This document shows, in pieces, positions 50,686 to 60,727 of a stretch of 64,000 nucleotides of DNA. Each line of letters starts with the position of its first letter. Within the stretch, counting starts at the first letter, position 1. The translations under genes were made by a program, and so were the position numbers. The notes beneath the pieces were generated by a model. That model was not told the DNA's origin, did no database searches, and saw only the letters and a program-made list of their open reading frames with translations. The DNA comes from Candidatus Dietzia intestinigallinarum. Its GTDB lineage: Bacteria > Actinomycetota > Actinomycetes > Mycobacteriales > Mycobacteriaceae. The DNA is taken from assembly GCA_019119875.1 (NCBI GenBank), contig DWWG01000234.1, positions 16,803 to 80,802 of the forward strand, given 5' to 3'.

Positions 50686-50836
50686 GGTCCGCTGGACGCC
50701 GTCTCCGGTGGACCCGCGCTTCAGTGCCCGGGTCCGTGCCGCACGGCGGTCACCCGCAAGGCGAAACCGGGCCCCGCAGACAGCGCGGGTGTCGCTGAAT
50801 CGCCACGTGACCTGAAACAGAAAGTGAGACGCCCAC

Positions 50837-51328
50837 ATGGCCGTCAAGATCAAGCTCACCCGACTCGGCAAGATCCGCAACCCGCAGTACCGGGTGATCG
50901 TGGCCGACGCCCGCACCCGTCGTGACGGTCGGTCGATCGAGACCATCGGTCTCTACCGCCCGAAGGAGGAGCCGAGCTTCGTCCAGATCGACTCCGAGCG
51001 CGTGCAGTACTGGCTGAGCGTCGGAGCGCAGCCGACCGAGGCCGTCGAGGCGCTGCTCAAGCTCACCGGCGACTGGCAGAAGTTCAAGGGCGTCGAGGGT
51101 GCGGAGGGCACCCTGAAGGTCGCCGAGTCCAAGCCCAGCAAGTTGGACCTGTTCAACAAGGCACTCGAGGAGGCGCAGGGCGAGCCGTCCGCCGAGGCCA
51201 TCACCACCAAGCGCAAGGCCGAGAAGGCCAAGAAGGCCGAGGAGGCTAAGGCCGCGAAGGAGGCCGAGGAGGCCAAGTCCGCGGAGTCGACCGAGGGCGA
51301 GGCCGCCGAGGCCGAGTCCGAGGCCTGA
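50837..51328 (+). CDS. rpsP: 30S ribosomal protein S16 (with Lys/Glu/Ala-rich C-terminal extension)
   Basis: [47 protein letters not shown]. Confidence 0.97.
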   Translation: MAVKIKLTRLGKIRNPQYRVIVADARTRRDGRSIETIGLYRPKEEPSFVQIDSERVQYWLSVGAQPTEAVEALLKLTGDWQKFKGVEGAEGTLKVAESKPSKLDLFNKALEEAQGEPSAEAITTKRKAEKAKKAEEAKAAKEAEEAKSAESTEGEAAEAESEA

Positions 51329-51333
51329 TTTCC

Positions 51334-51576
51334 GTGAACGACATGGTTGTCGACGCCGTCGACCATCTCGTCCGCGGCATCGTGTCGGAGCCCGACGCCG
51401 TTGCCGTCCGGGCGAGTGGTGGGCGTCGCGGCACCGTGATCCGGGTGACGGTCGCCCCGACCGATCTCGGCCGCGTGATCGGCCGGGGCGGCCGCACCGC
51501 CTCCGCGATCCGCACCATCGTCTCCGCCGTCGGTGGGCCCGGCATCCGTGTCGACGTGGTCGACACGGACCGCTGA
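51334..51576 (+). CDS. KH-domain RNA-binding protein (KhpA type)
   Basis: APTDLGRVIGRGGRTASAIRTIVSAV; position rpsP-KH-rimM. Confidence 0.92.
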   Translation: MNDMVVDAVDHLVRGIVSEPDAVAVRASGGRRGTVIRVTVAPTDLGRVIGRGGRTASAIRTIVSAVGGPGIRVDVVDTDR

Positions 51577-51614
51577 CCCGCCTCGGACACCGGTAGCCGG
51601 AGAGCAGGAACACC

Positions 51615-52148
51615 ATGGAGCTCGTCGTGGGGCGGGTCGTCAAATCGCACGGCATCCGCGGCGAGCTCGTAGTCGAGGTGCGTACCGATTCCCCGGAGGA
51701 GCGGTTCGCACCCGGCACCCGTCTCGTCGGCCGCACCGGTCGGGGTCGCACCGCGACCGACCGTGACGTCACGATCGAAGCCGCCCGGCAGCACTCCGGG
51801 CGGCTTCTCGTGCATCTCGCCGGCGTCCGGGACCGCGACACCGCGGACGAACTCCGGGGGATGCTGCTGCTCGTCGACTCCGGCTCCCTCCCCGATCCGG
51901 AGGACCCCGACGGGTTCCACGACCACCAGCTGGTCGGCCTCCGTGTTCTCGACACCGCCGGCACCCGGCTGGGCGAGGTCACGGAGATCATGCACACCCC
52001 GGCAGGGGAACTGCTGGGCATCCGTCTCGAGGACGGGAGCGACGCGCTGGTGCCGTTCGTCACCGAGATGGTCCCCACCGTTGACCTCGAGGCCGGCACG
52101 TGCGTGATCGACCCGCCGGAGGGCCTGCTCGACCTGGGCGGATCGTGA
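51615..52148 (+). CDS. rimM: ribosome maturation factor RimM
   Basis: MELVVGRVVKSHGIRGELVVEVRTDSPEERFAPG; PRC-barrel C-terminus. Confidence 0.95.
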   Translation: MELVVGRVVKSHGIRGELVVEVRTDSPEERFAPGTRLVGRTGRGRTATDRDVTIEAARQHSGRLLVHLAGVRDRDTADELRGMLLLVDSGSLPDPEDPDGFHDHQLVGLRVLDTAGTRLGEVTEIMHTPAGELLGIRLEDGSDALVPFVTEMVPTVDLEAGTCVIDPPEGLLDLGGS

Positions 52149-53026
52149 CCGCCGCCGCAGAACCGGTCGGCCCGGCGCCGTCCCTGCGCCTCGACGTCGT
52201 CACCGTCTTCCCCGAGTACCTGGCCCCGCTCCGTATCGCGCTCCTCGGACGCGCCGTCGACCGCGGCATCGTCGACGTCCGGGTACACGATCTGCGTGAC
52301 TGGACGCATGACGTCCACCGCTCCGTCGACGACACCCCGTTCGGCGGGGGCCCGGGCATGGTCATGCGTCCCACGGTCTGGGGGGACGCGCTGGACGACC
52401 TGGTACCCCCGGCGGCTCCGCTGACCGCGGCCCGTACGGATGCCGACGAGCCCCGGCCGGTTGCCTCCCACACCGGTCCCGGCGCTGATGCGTCCGCCAC
52501 CACCGCCGATCGACCACTGTTGATCGTCCCCACACCGGCCGGGCGCCCGTTCACGCAGGCCGACGCCCATCGCTATGCCCGCCGCCGGCACCTGCTGTTC
52601 GCGTGCGGTCGCTACGAAGGTATCGACCAGCGCGTGGTCGACGAGGCCGCACAGTCGATGGACGTCGAGGAGGTCAGCATCGGCGATTATGTGCTCATCG
52701 GAGGAGAGGCGGCCGTCCTCGTGATCGCCGAGGCGGTCGTGCGCCTTCTGCCCGGTGTGCTCGGAAACCAGCGCAGCCATGAGGAGGACTCCTTCTCAGA
52801 CGGGCTGCTCGAAGGCCCCTCCTACACCAGGCCGGAGGTCTGGCGGGATCGGTCGGTACCGGAGGTTCTCACATCCGGAAATCACGCCAGGATCGACCGG
52901 TGGCGCCGTGACGAATCGCTTCGCCGGACCGCGGAGCGCCGGCCGGATCTGCTCGGTGGGGCCGACCTGGACGAGCGGGACCTGGCCGTGCTCGCCGAAC
53001 TCGGCTGGACTCCACCGCAACCCTGA
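52145..53026 (+). CDS. trmD: tRNA (guanine37-N1)-methyltransferase
   Basis: LRLDVVTVFPEYLAPLRIALLGRA, VHDLRDWTHDVHRSVDDTPFGGGPGMVM, FACGRYEGIDQRV, SIGDYVLIGGEAAVLVIAEAVVRLLPGVLGN. Confidence 0.96.
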   Translation: MTAAAEPVGPAPSLRLDVVTVFPEYLAPLRIALLGRAVDRGIVDVRVHDLRDWTHDVHRSVDDTPFGGGPGMVMRPTVWGDALDDLVPPAAPLTAARTDADEPRPVASHTGPGADASATTADRPLLIVPTPAGRPFTQADAHRYARRRHLLFACGRYEGIDQRVVDEAAQSMDVEEVSIGDYVLIGGEAAVLVIAEAVVRLLPGVLGNQRSHEEDSFSDGLLEGPSYTRPEVWRDRSVPEVLTSGNHARIDRWRRDESLRRTAERRPDLLGGADLDERDLAVLAELGWTPPQP

Positions 53027-53191
53027 TTTGGGGCGTGCGCACCGGTGATGGCACACTAGCGAGGTTGACCTTCCGGGCGTCGTGCACGCCCGTAGTCGGT
53101 CGCGCTGATCCGGGGCACGAACCGGTTGTCCCGCCGCACGCGGTGGGCGCCAGGGTCCTCTGTCCTCATTCCTGACATGCAAGGAACTTCA

Positions 53192-53533
53192 ATGAACAAG
53201 CTCGATTTCATCGACAGCAAGTCCCTGCGGGACGACATCCCGGAATTCCAGGCCGGCGACACGCTCGACGTGCACGTCAAGGTCATCGAGGGCACCAAGG
53301 AGCGGATCCAGGTCTTCAAGGGTGTCGTCATCCGTCGCCAGGGCGGCGGCATCCGCGAGACCTTCACCGTCCGCAAGGTCTCGTTCGGTGTCGGCGTCGA
53401 GCGCACCTTCCCGGTGCACTCGCCCAATATCGACCGCATCGATGTGCTGGTGCGTGGCGACGTCCGTCGTGCCAAGCTGTACTACCTGCGTGAGCTCCGC
53501 GGCAAGGCGGCGAAGATCAAGGAGAAGCGCTGA
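53192..53533 (+). CDS. rplS: 50S ribosomal protein L19
   Basis: [60 protein letters not shown]. Confidence 0.97.
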   Translation: MNKLDFIDSKSLRDDIPEFQAGDTLDVHVKVIEGTKERIQVFKGVVIRRQGGGIRETFTVRKVSFGVGVERTFPVHSPNIDRIDVLVRGDVRRAKLYYLRELRGKAAKIKEKR

Positions 53534-53595
53534 TCGCGTAGCGCGAGTCGCCACCGGCCGCCGATGCCGGCGGAGAATCGACTACGCTCGTCCTG

Positions 53596-54378
53596 GTGAG
53601 CAGCACCGAATCGCCTGGACATGACCCCGCCGAGCCGGGGCCCCGTGAAGACGGGGCCCCGGCTCGTGGCGTCGAGAAGACTCGTGGCGGCGAGAAGAAG
53701 GGTCAGCCCTGGTACATAGAGATCCCCATGCTGGTGGTGATCGCGCTCGTCCTGGTCTTCGTCTTCCAGACTTTCGTCGGGCGGGTCTACCAGATCCCGT
53801 CGGAGTCGATGGAACCAACGCTCCACGGCTGCGCGGGATGTACCGGGGACCGGATCTTCGTGGACAAGATCAGCTACCGCTTCGGTGACCCGGAACCCGG
53901 CGACGTGGTGGTGTTCGAGGGGCCCGATTCCTGGAACCAGGGGTACCAGTCGATCCGTTCCGACAATCCGGTCATCCGCACACTGCAGAACGTCGGCAGC
54001 GTGATCGGCATCGTGCCGCCGGACCAGAACGACATGGTCAAGCGTGTGATCGCGGTGGGCGGGCAGACCGTCGGCGGATGTGCGCCGGACGGCCGGCTCC
54101 TCGTGGACGGGCAACCGTTGGACGAGCCGTATCTCGACGGTGATCCCACTGTGAACAGCAATCCGCTGAACTGCGCATTCGGGCCGGTCACCGTTCCCGA
54201 GGGCAACTACTGGGTGATGGGCGACAACCGCGGCAACTCGGCGGATTCGCGTTTCCACATGGGCGACGAGTTCCAGGGCACCGTTCCGGGGGAGAACATC
54301 ATCGGCAAGGTCCAGGCGATCATCCTGCCGTTCAATCGGATCGGATCGGTCTCCTCCCCGGACATCAGCGTCGGGTGA
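53596..54378 (+). CDS. lepB: signal peptidase I
   Basis: [76 protein letters not shown]. Confidence 0.95.
   Translation: MSSTESPGHDPAEPGPREDGAPARGVEKTRGGEKKGQPWYIEIPMLVVIALVLVFVFQTFVGRVYQIPSESMEPTLHGCAGCTGDRIFVDKISYRFGDPEPGDVVVFEGPDSWNQGYQSIRSDNPVIRTLQNVGSVIGIVPPDQNDMVKRVIAVGGQTVGGCAPDGRLLVDGQPLDEPYLDGDPTVNSNPLNCAFGPVTVPEGNYWVMGDNRGNSADSRFHMGDEFQGTVPGENIIGKVQAIILPFNRIGSVSSPDISVG
53631..53666. other. perfect 16-bp-arm hairpin inside the 5' coding region of lepB
   Basis: CGAGCCGGGGCCCCGT-gaag-ACGGGGCCCCGGCTCG. Confidence 0.85.
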
Positions 54379-55064
54379 GTCTGCTCCGCCCCGCACCGGC
54401 GATGCCCGGGCGTGTCCGGGTGACCCGCAGGAGCGGCCGGCTCGCCCTCGAGGCCGCGCTGTCGCGTCGTGGCCTCGGACCGGTGGCAGGGGTCGACGAA
54501 GCGGGCCGGGGTTGCTGTGCCGGCCCTCTGGTGGTGGCCGCCTGCGTGCTGGGCGATCGCCTGCACCCCGAGCTCGCGGAACTGGACGACTCCAAGAAGC
54601 TGACTCCGGCGACCCGGGACCGGCTGCACGACGTGGTGCTGCGGCGGGCCGTGGCCACGTCCGTTGTGGTGATCGACGCGGTCCGCATCGACGAACGCGG
54701 GATCCACCGGTGCAACCTGGAGGGGATGCGTCGCGCGGTCGCCGCCCTCGATCCCGCTCCCGGTTTCGTCCTGACCGACGGCTTCGCCGTCGACGGTCTC
54801 GGATGCCAGTCGACGGCGGTGATCGGGGGCGACGCCGTGGCCGCATCCATCGCCGCCGCGAGTGTCCTCGCGAAGGTGACGCGTGATCGCATTATGGTGG
54901 ACCTCGACGCCCGGTATCCGGGATACGGGTTCGCCGCCCACAAGGGTTACGGCACCGCGCGTCACGCCAGGGCGATCGAGGAGCTCGGTCCCAGCGACAT
55001 CCACCGCATGTCGTATGCCAACGTCCGTCGCGCCGCGCAGGCGCATTCGAGGAGCACGAGATGA
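54375..55064 (+). CDS. rnhB: ribonuclease HII
   Basis: [55 protein letters not shown]. Confidence 0.95.
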   Translation: MSLLRPAPAMPGRVRVTRRSGRLALEAALSRRGLGPVAGVDEAGRGCCAGPLVVAACVLGDRLHPELAELDDSKKLTPATRDRLHDVVLRRAVATSVVVIDAVRIDERGIHRCNLEGMRRAVAALDPAPGFVLTDGFAVDGLGCQSTAVIGGDAVAASIAAASVLAKVTRDRIMVDLDARYPGYGFAAHKGYGTARHARAIEELGPSDIHRMSYANVRRAAQAHSRSTR

Positions 55065-55366
55065 GCGCCGAGGATCTGGAGAACTACGAGACCGAGATGG
55101 AGCTCTCGCTCTACCGCGAGTACCGCGACATCGTCGGCCAGTTCACCTATGTTGTCGAGACGGAGCGCCGCTTCTACCTCGCCAACGCGGTGGAACTCAT
55201 CCCGAGGTCGGCGGACGGTGAGGTGTACTTCGACGTCCGCATGTCCGATGCCTGGGTGTGGGACATGTACCGACCTGCACGTTTCGTGAAGTATGTGCGG
55301 GTGCTGACGTTCAAGGACGTCAATATCGAGGAACTCGACAAGCCCGAGTTGCGTCTTCCCGAATAG
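55061..55366 (+). CDS. DUF2469 family protein
   Basis: [46 protein letters not shown], conserved after rnhB in actinobacteria. Confidence 0.93.
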   Translation: MSAEDLENYETEMELSLYREYRDIVGQFTYVVETERRFYLANAVELIPRSADGEVYFDVRMSDAWVWDMYRPARFVKYVRVLTFKDVNIEELDKPELRLPE

Positions 55367-55513
55367 CAATTTGGGCCTGTCTTCTCCACAGGTCAGTTTC
55401 CTTCCACAGACAGCCCTTGACCCGGCCCGTTCACAGCGGGTCGGGTCGAGTGCGTCCGGCAGTGTGTGCCCCGGTGGTCCCGGACGGACCGGGACGCCGG
55501 GAGGGGGCTGGTG

Positions 55514-55915
55514 ATGGCCGGACAACCGGATGCCGGAAAGGCGACTCGCGGTCGACCGGATCGGCGGCAGGAGATCGGACGGGCGGGGGAGGAGCACGCG
55601 GAGTCGCTGCTGAGATCGCGCGGTGCGGTGGTGCTGAGCCGCAACTGGCGCTGCGCGGAGGGCGAGCTGGATCTGGTGGTCCTCGACGCCGCCGGCCGCC
55701 TGCGGTTCGTCGAGGTCCGCGCCCGCACCGGGACGGGTTTCGGTACCCCGGCGGAATCGGTGACCGGGCAGAAGCTCCACAGATTCCGTCAGGCGGCTCG
55801 GCGGTGGCTCGCGGCGAACCCATCCGGGTCCCGACAGGTGTGCTTCGACGTGGTGGGGGTGGACCTCTCGAATCCGGACCGGCCGCGGCTCGAGTTGTTC
55901 GAGGACGTGATGTGA
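55514..55915 (+). CDS. YraN family (UPF0102) nuclease-like protein
   Basis: IGRAGEEHAESLLRSRGAVVLSRNWRCAEGELDLVVLD..LRFVEVRAR. Confidence 0.92.
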   Translation: MAGQPDAGKATRGRPDRRQEIGRAGEEHAESLLRSRGAVVLSRNWRCAEGELDLVVLDAAGRLRFVEVRARTGTGFGTPAESVTGQKLHRFRQAARRWLAANPSGSRQVCFDVVGVDLSNPDRPRLELFEDVM

Positions 55916-57435
55916 CCGTGGCACTCGGACGGACGTGGGCGGTCACGCTGCAGGGGGTCGGCGGCCAGATGGTCGAGGTGGAGGCGGACGTGGGGCGGGG
56001 GCTGCCGGCGGTGAGCATCGTCGGGCTCCCGGACAACGCGGTGCTGCAGGCGCGGGACAGGGTGCGCGCGGCGGTGGCAAACTCCGGCCTGACCTGGCCA
56101 CCCGGGAGAGTTGTCCTCTCGCTCTCCCCGGCGGCCGTACCCAAGCGCGGCTCCGGCTTCGATCTCCCGCTCGCGGTCGGCACGCTCATCGCCTCGGGTG
56201 AGCTCCCCGCCGCGGCATTCGAGGGGACGCTTCTGGTGGGAGAGCTGGCGTTGGACGGGCGCATCCGGCCCGTCAGGGGTGTTCTGCCGGCGGTACTGGC
56301 CGCGCGCGATGCCGGGCTGGAACGCGCTGTGGTGCCGGAGGCGAACCTGGCAGAGGCTCGGCTCGTGCGGGGCATCGCCACGGCGGGGGCGAACTCGCTG
56401 GCGATGCTCGCCGTGTGGGCCCGGGGGTCGGGGGATCTGATCGCGGAGGCGAGCGGCCCGAGACGCCCACCGGCCCGGGACGACTCCGACCTGGCCGAGG
56501 TGGTGGGGCAGGACGACTGCCGTCGCTCGGTGGAGGTGGCCGCGGCGGGTGGGCACGCGATCCTGCTCCGCGGTGCCCCGGGCACGGGTAAGACGATGCT
56601 GGCGCGCCGGCTCCCGGGGCTTCTGCCCGACCTGGACGAGCAGTCGGCGTTGGAGGCCACCGCGATCCACTCGGTGATGGGCAGGCTCTCACCGCACGAC
56701 CCCTTGTTGCGCCGCCCGCCGTTCGTGGCCCCACACCACGACGCCTCGATGGCGGCGCTCGTGGGTGGGGGCTCCGGCACGCCGCGGCCCGGAGCCGTCT
56801 CGCTCGCGCACCGGGGCGTGCTGTTCCTCGACGAGTGCGCGGAGTTCTCCGGCCGGGTGCTCGACGGACTCAGGACGCCGTTGGAGGACGGTGAGGTCCG
56901 TATCGCCCGGAGCGACGGGATCATGGTGTTCCCGGCGCGGTTCCAGCTCGTCATGGCGGCCAACGACTGTCCCTGTGGTTCCGCGAGGCCTGATGCCTGT
57001 ACGTGCACGCCCGATGCGCGTCGTCGCTACGGCCGTGCGCTGACCGGGCCGCTGAGGGACCGTATCGACATCGCCGCGCGGACCCTGCCGGTCGGATCGG
57101 GTCTGTTCGCGGTGGGGGAGATCGAGGACACCGGGGCGGTGCGGGAGCGGGTGACGACGGCGAGGTCCGCCGCGGCAGAGCGGTGGGCGGCCTGCCCCGA
57201 GGCGAACGGTGCCGTGGCCAATGCGGACGTCCCCGGGCGGGTCCTGCGGTCGCTGCGAGCGCTGGACCGACGTGCGCTCCGTCCGCTGGATCGTGCGCTG
57301 GCCCATGGCCTGCTGTCGCCACGCGGGGTCGATCGATGCCTGAGGTTGGCATGGACGGTGGCGGATCTCGACGGGGCCGTGGTGCCCACGGAGTCACACG
57401 TCTCCGAGGCGATGGTCTTGCGGGGGGAGGACTGA
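55912..57435 (+). CDS. YifB/ComM family Mg chelatase-like AAA+ ATPase
   Basis: VSIVGLPDNAVLQARDRVRAAVANSG, LLRGAPGTGKTMLARRLPGLLP, HRGVLFLDECAEFS, CPCGSARPDACTC. Confidence 0.95.
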   Translation: MTVALGRTWAVTLQGVGGQMVEVEADVGRGLPAVSIVGLPDNAVLQARDRVRAAVANSGLTWPPGRVVLSLSPAAVPKRGSGFDLPLAVGTLIASGELPAAAFEGTLLVGELALDGRIRPVRGVLPAVLAARDAGLERAVVPEANLAEARLVRGIATAGANSLAMLAVWARGSGDLIAEASGPRRPPARDDSDLAEVVGQDDCRRSVEVAAAGGHAILLRGAPGTGKTMLARRLPGLLPDLDEQSALEATAIHSVMGRLSPHDPLLRRPPFVAPHHDASMAALVGGGSGTPRPGAVSLAHRGVLFLDECAEFSGRVLDGLRTPLEDGEVRIARSDGIMVFPARFQLVMAANDCPCGSARPDACTCTPDARRRYGRALTGPLRDRIDIAARTLPVGSGLFAVGEIEDTGAVRERVTTARSAAAERWAACPEANGAVANADVPGRVLRSLRALDRRALRPLDRALAHGLLSPRGVDRCLRLAWTVADLDGAVVPTESHVSEAMVLRGED

Positions 57436-58640
57436 TGACCGGGAGTGACGGGACGCACGCGGGGCCGTCGCCTGCGGTACGAGAGGCGTACGCCTACCTC
57501 GGCGCGGTGACCGAGCGGCCGACCGCGCAGTTGTGGGATCTGGTGCAGTCGGTGGGGCCGGTGGAGGCCCGCGACAGGATCCTTCGCGGTCGTGTCAGAT
57601 CGGCTCTGCTCGACCAGACGGAGGCCCGCCGGGACCGCGTGGACGGATCGCGACTGCTGGACTCGGCGCACGAGGTCGGTGCGCGGCTGCTGGTGCCGGG
57701 CGACCCGGGCTGGCCGGAGTGGTCGCTCGAACCGCTGGACCGTCCTCGCGGGCGCAGACGTGACTCCTCGGGCGGGGTGCCGACCGCACTGCGTCCGCTA
57801 GGACTGTGGTGGCGGGGCCCGGCGGACCCGGTGAGCGCACTGTCCCGGTCCGTGGCCGTGGTGGGAACTCGGGCGCCGACCGCCTACGGGCGGTCCGTGA
57901 CCGCGGACCTGTGCGCCGGGGTCGCGGCCGAGGGCTTCACCGTCATCTCCGGCGGGGCGTTCGGTATCGATGCGGCCGCGCACCGGGCGGTGCTCGGTGT
58001 CGGAGGGACGACCATCGCCGTACTGGCCGGGGGAGTGGACAGGCTCTATCCGCGGGGCAACGACGCGATGCTGCGACAGGTCGCCGAGACCGGAGCGGTG
58101 ATCTCGGAACAGCCCCCTGGAACGGGCGTCACCCGGTACCGGTTCCTGGATCGGAACAGGCTCATCGCGGCACTGACCACGGCGACGGTCGTGGTCGAGG
58201 CCGCGGCCAGGAGCGGCGCACTGAGTACCGCGGCGTGGGCGGCGGCGTTGGGGCGCCCGGTCGGTGCGGTCCCGGGGCCGGTGACGTCGGTGGCCTCGGT
58301 CGGCAGCCACCTGCTGATCCGGGACCGTGACGCGGTGCTGATCAGTCGGGCGGCCGACGTGGTGGAGCTCGCCGGGGACATGGGGGAGACCGCGGAGCCG
58401 CCACGAGGTGAGACGTCGACCTGGGACGGGCTGGACGACGTGACGCGTCGGATCCTGGAGGCCCTCCCGACGACCGGGGGAGCTGCCCCGTCGGAGGTCG
58501 CGGTGTCAGCCGGGGTAGCGCCGAACACAGCCCGGGCGGTGCTGGGGCGACTGTTGTCCACCGGGGCGGCCGTCCGGGGTCCCGGGGGATGGCGTCGGGC
58601 CGGGGACGGGGGAGTGCAGATGAGCCTGTCGGTGGACTGA
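57435..58640 (+). CDS. dprA: DNA-processing protein DprA
   Basis: VAVVGTRAPTAYGRSVTADLCAGVAAEGFTVISGGAFGIDAAAHRAVL, LAGGVDRLYPRGN, VVVEAAARSGALSTA. Confidence 0.95.
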   Translation: MTGSDGTHAGPSPAVREAYAYLGAVTERPTAQLWDLVQSVGPVEARDRILRGRVRSALLDQTEARRDRVDGSRLLDSAHEVGARLLVPGDPGWPEWSLEPLDRPRGRRRDSSGGVPTALRPLGLWWRGPADPVSALSRSVAVVGTRAPTAYGRSVTADLCAGVAAEGFTVISGGAFGIDAAAHRAVLGVGGTTIAVLAGGVDRLYPRGNDAMLRQVAETGAVISEQPPGTGVTRYRFLDRNRLIAALTTATVVVEAAARSGALSTAAWAAALGRPVGAVPGPVTSVASVGSHLLIRDRDAVLISRAADVVELAGDMGETAEPPRGETSTWDGLDDVTRRILEALPTTGGAAPSEVAVSAGVAPNTARAVLGRLLSTGAAVRGPGGWRRAGDGGVQMSLSVD

Positions 58641-58652
58641 CCCGGCGGGCCC

Positions 58653-58682
58653 GGCCCCGGGCGCGGTCAGGTGTCCGGGGCC
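58653..58682 (+). terminator. possible hairpin after dprA
   Basis: GGCCCCGG..CCGGGGCC with long loop, no U-tract. Confidence 0.25.
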
Positions 58683-58733
58683 GTAAGGGCTCCTCCTTGC
58701 ACGCGACCCTCGGCGGGGTGATGATTGGTACCT

Positions 58734-59702
58734 ATGGGACGCATGGGATCAGATGAGGTGGCCGGCCGAGAGGTTCCGGCCGCACTCGAACCCGTGCTGG
58801 ACGATTTCGCCGATCACCTGCGTGACGGCCGATCCCGCTCGGAGGCGACCGTGCGGGCATACCGCTCCGACGTGCGTGCACTCCTCGCCAGACTCTCCGC
58901 CGAACCGGGCGGGCCCGCTGTCGCCGGAGATCTCGCAGGTGCGTTCACCCTGCCGGCACTGCGGGGCTGGCTCTCAGAGCAGGTCTGGGCAGGTGCTGCG
59001 CGATCGAGTGTCGCCCGACGGGTTGCGGCCGCCCGGTCGTTCAGCGCGTGGGCGGCGCGGGCAGGCCTGATCCCCGCCGACATCGCCGCACGACTCGACG
59101 CCCCCAGACCGCACCGCGGCCTCCCCGAGGTCCTCCGAGCCGGTCAGGCCGCAGACGTGATCCGCACCGCCGAACTCGGCGCGGCCGAGGGGGATCCGCT
59201 GGCCGTCCGGGACCAACTGGTGGTGGAGCTGCTGTACTCGTGCGGGATCCGGGTGGCGGAGATGTGTGGCCTGGACGTGGACGACGTGGACCGCGAGCGG
59301 CGGCTGCTGCGGGTGATCGGCAAGGGCGACCGCGAACGAGCGGTGCCCTACGGACTGCCCGCGGAGGCGGCACTGGGGAGATGGCTGGCGAGCGGGCGGC
59401 CCGCACTCGCCACCGACAGCTCCGGACCCGCGCTGCTTCTCGGGGCCCGGGGCGGCAGACTCGATCCCCGGTCAGCCAGACGAATCGTCAACGAGGTCAC
59501 GGCCGCCACCTCGGGAGCACCCAGGGTGTCCCCACACGCACTGCGGCACAGTTCGGCGACGCACCTGCTCGAGGGCGGCGCGGACCTGCGGCACGTCCAG
59601 GAACTTCTCGGGCACTCCACCCCGGCCACGACCCAGATCTACACGCACGTCTCCGCCGACCGCCTCCGCGCCGCGTACCGGGGAGCCCATCCCCGGGCCT
59701 GA
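58734..59702 (+). CDS. xerC: tyrosine recombinase XerC
   Basis: [64 protein letters not shown]. Confidence 0.93.
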   Translation: MGRMGSDEVAGREVPAALEPVLDDFADHLRDGRSRSEATVRAYRSDVRALLARLSAEPGGPAVAGDLAGAFTLPALRGWLSEQVWAGAARSSVARRVAAARSFSAWAARAGLIPADIAARLDAPRPHRGLPEVLRAGQAADVIRTAELGAAEGDPLAVRDQLVVELLYSCGIRVAEMCGLDVDDVDRERRLLRVIGKGDRERAVPYGLPAEAALGRWLASGRPALATDSSGPALLLGARGGRLDPRSARRIVNEVTAATSGAPRVSPHALRHSSATHLLEGGADLRHVQELLGHSTPATTQIYTHVSADRLRAAYRGAHPRA

Positions 59703-59725
59703 GCGGGACGATCGCCGCCCCGGTC

Positions 59726-60319
59726 TCAGCGCTCGCCGTCGCCGGGACGCACCGGCTTGAGTCTGATCGGTCGGTCTGCCGGATGCAGCATCGCCAGGGG
59801 ATCGACGTACTCGTCGTCGTCGCCACCTGGGCCGCCCGAGGCCACCCGCGCGCCCCAGTGCAGGCACGCCTCGACCGGGCACCCCGGGTGTCCCGCGACC
59901 AGGTGGCCCACCTGCTGCCCCGCGGTGACGTACTGGCCGGCCCTGACGGTGGCCGAGACCGGTTCGTAGGTCGTCCGCAGACCGCCGCCGTGATCCAGTG
60001 ACACCACGGGCTTGCCCCCCACCGCGCCCGCGAAGAGGACCGTGGCGTCGGCGGGTGCACGCACCGGTGCCAGGGGGGTCGAGGCGAGATCGACTCCCCG
60101 GTGCCCGGGAAGCCACGGCTCATCCGGCGGATCGAATCCGGTGACCGGGACGGCGACGCCGGGCACAGGGCTGCGGAAGCGCACACCGGGGTCGGCGAGG
60201 AGGCCGGGCGCCGGCACCGCTCCGAGGGCGACCACCAGGGCCACGACGATCGTGGCCGCCTTTCCGGCACGTACCTGTCCCGCGTGCTGATCTGCTCTCC
60301 CGCCGTCAACGCTGTCCAT
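59726..60319 (-). CDS. M23 family metallopeptidase (LytM domain), secreted
   Basis: N-terminal hydrophobic segment, HRGVDLASTPLAPVRAPADATVLFAG, VVSLDHGGGLRTTYEPVS, CLHWGARV. Confidence 0.9.
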   Translation of the reverse strand: MDSVDGGRADQHAGQVRAGKAATIVVALVVALGAVPAPGLLADPGVRFRSPVPGVAVPVTGFDPPDEPWLPGHRGVDLASTPLAPVRAPADATVLFAGAVGGKPVVSLDHGGGLRTTYEPVSATVRAGQYVTAGQQVGHLVAGHPGCPVEACLHWGARVASGGPGGDDDEYVDPLAMLHPADRPIRLKPVRPGDGER

Positions 60320-60370
60320 GCCACCAGTTCATCCCGAATCGGTGGGGCGGCGCGAGGGGCCCGGAGAGGC

Positions 60371-60397
60371 TGTGGACAATTTCGACGAGTATCCACA
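60371..60397. promoter_or_regulatory. pair of convergent DnaA-box-like sequences
   Basis: TGTGGACAA (reverse complement of TTGTCCACA) at 60371-60379 and GTATCCACA at 60389-60397. Confidence 0.45.
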
Positions 60398-60417
60398 GGC
60401 GACCTGACGTAGGCGTC

Positions 60418-60447
60418 TTGGCGGAGCGGCCCTGATGCGGATATGAT
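60418..60447 (+). promoter_or_regulatory. candidate rpsB promoter (TTGGCG-N18-TATGAT)
   Basis: -35 60418-60423, -10 60442-60447. Confidence 0.5.
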
Positions 60448-60453
60448 TCCCGA

Positions 60454-60727
60454 TGCGGTCGACTCTGCAGTCGATTGACTTCGCGTGTCCTGCCCGCTCT
60501 CACGGGCGAGGCATCCGGACCCGGGATCCCGGTGGGATCACGGCACCTCCGGACGTCGGACCAGCAGGTGCCCCCGGCCATCCAGGGGGTGAGGCCCGGC
60601 GCGGACACCAGGGCCCGGAGCCAACCGGCTCCTCATCTCAGGGCACAACCCGATACGAATACCAGAAAGCGAGGACGAGGGCCTCGCGGTCCGGCTGCTT
60701 TCAAGCCGGACGAGCCCTCAACCCATC
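60454..60727 (+). ncRNA. long structured 5' leader of rpsB (candidate autoregulatory leader)
   Basis: Hairpins 60459-60474, 60492-60507, 60617-60632, 60690-60710; no recognizable Shine-Dalgarno before the ATG. Confidence 0.4.

Noticed and set aside
47533-50946. 1137-aa minus-strand ORF antisense to glnD and ffh
   Set aside because: Spans two conserved genes on the other strand; typical high-GC shadow ORF.
55382-55390. TTCTCCACA as a DnaA box between DUF2469 and YraN
   Set aside because: One mismatch at a conserved position and no partner of comparable quality; not convincing.
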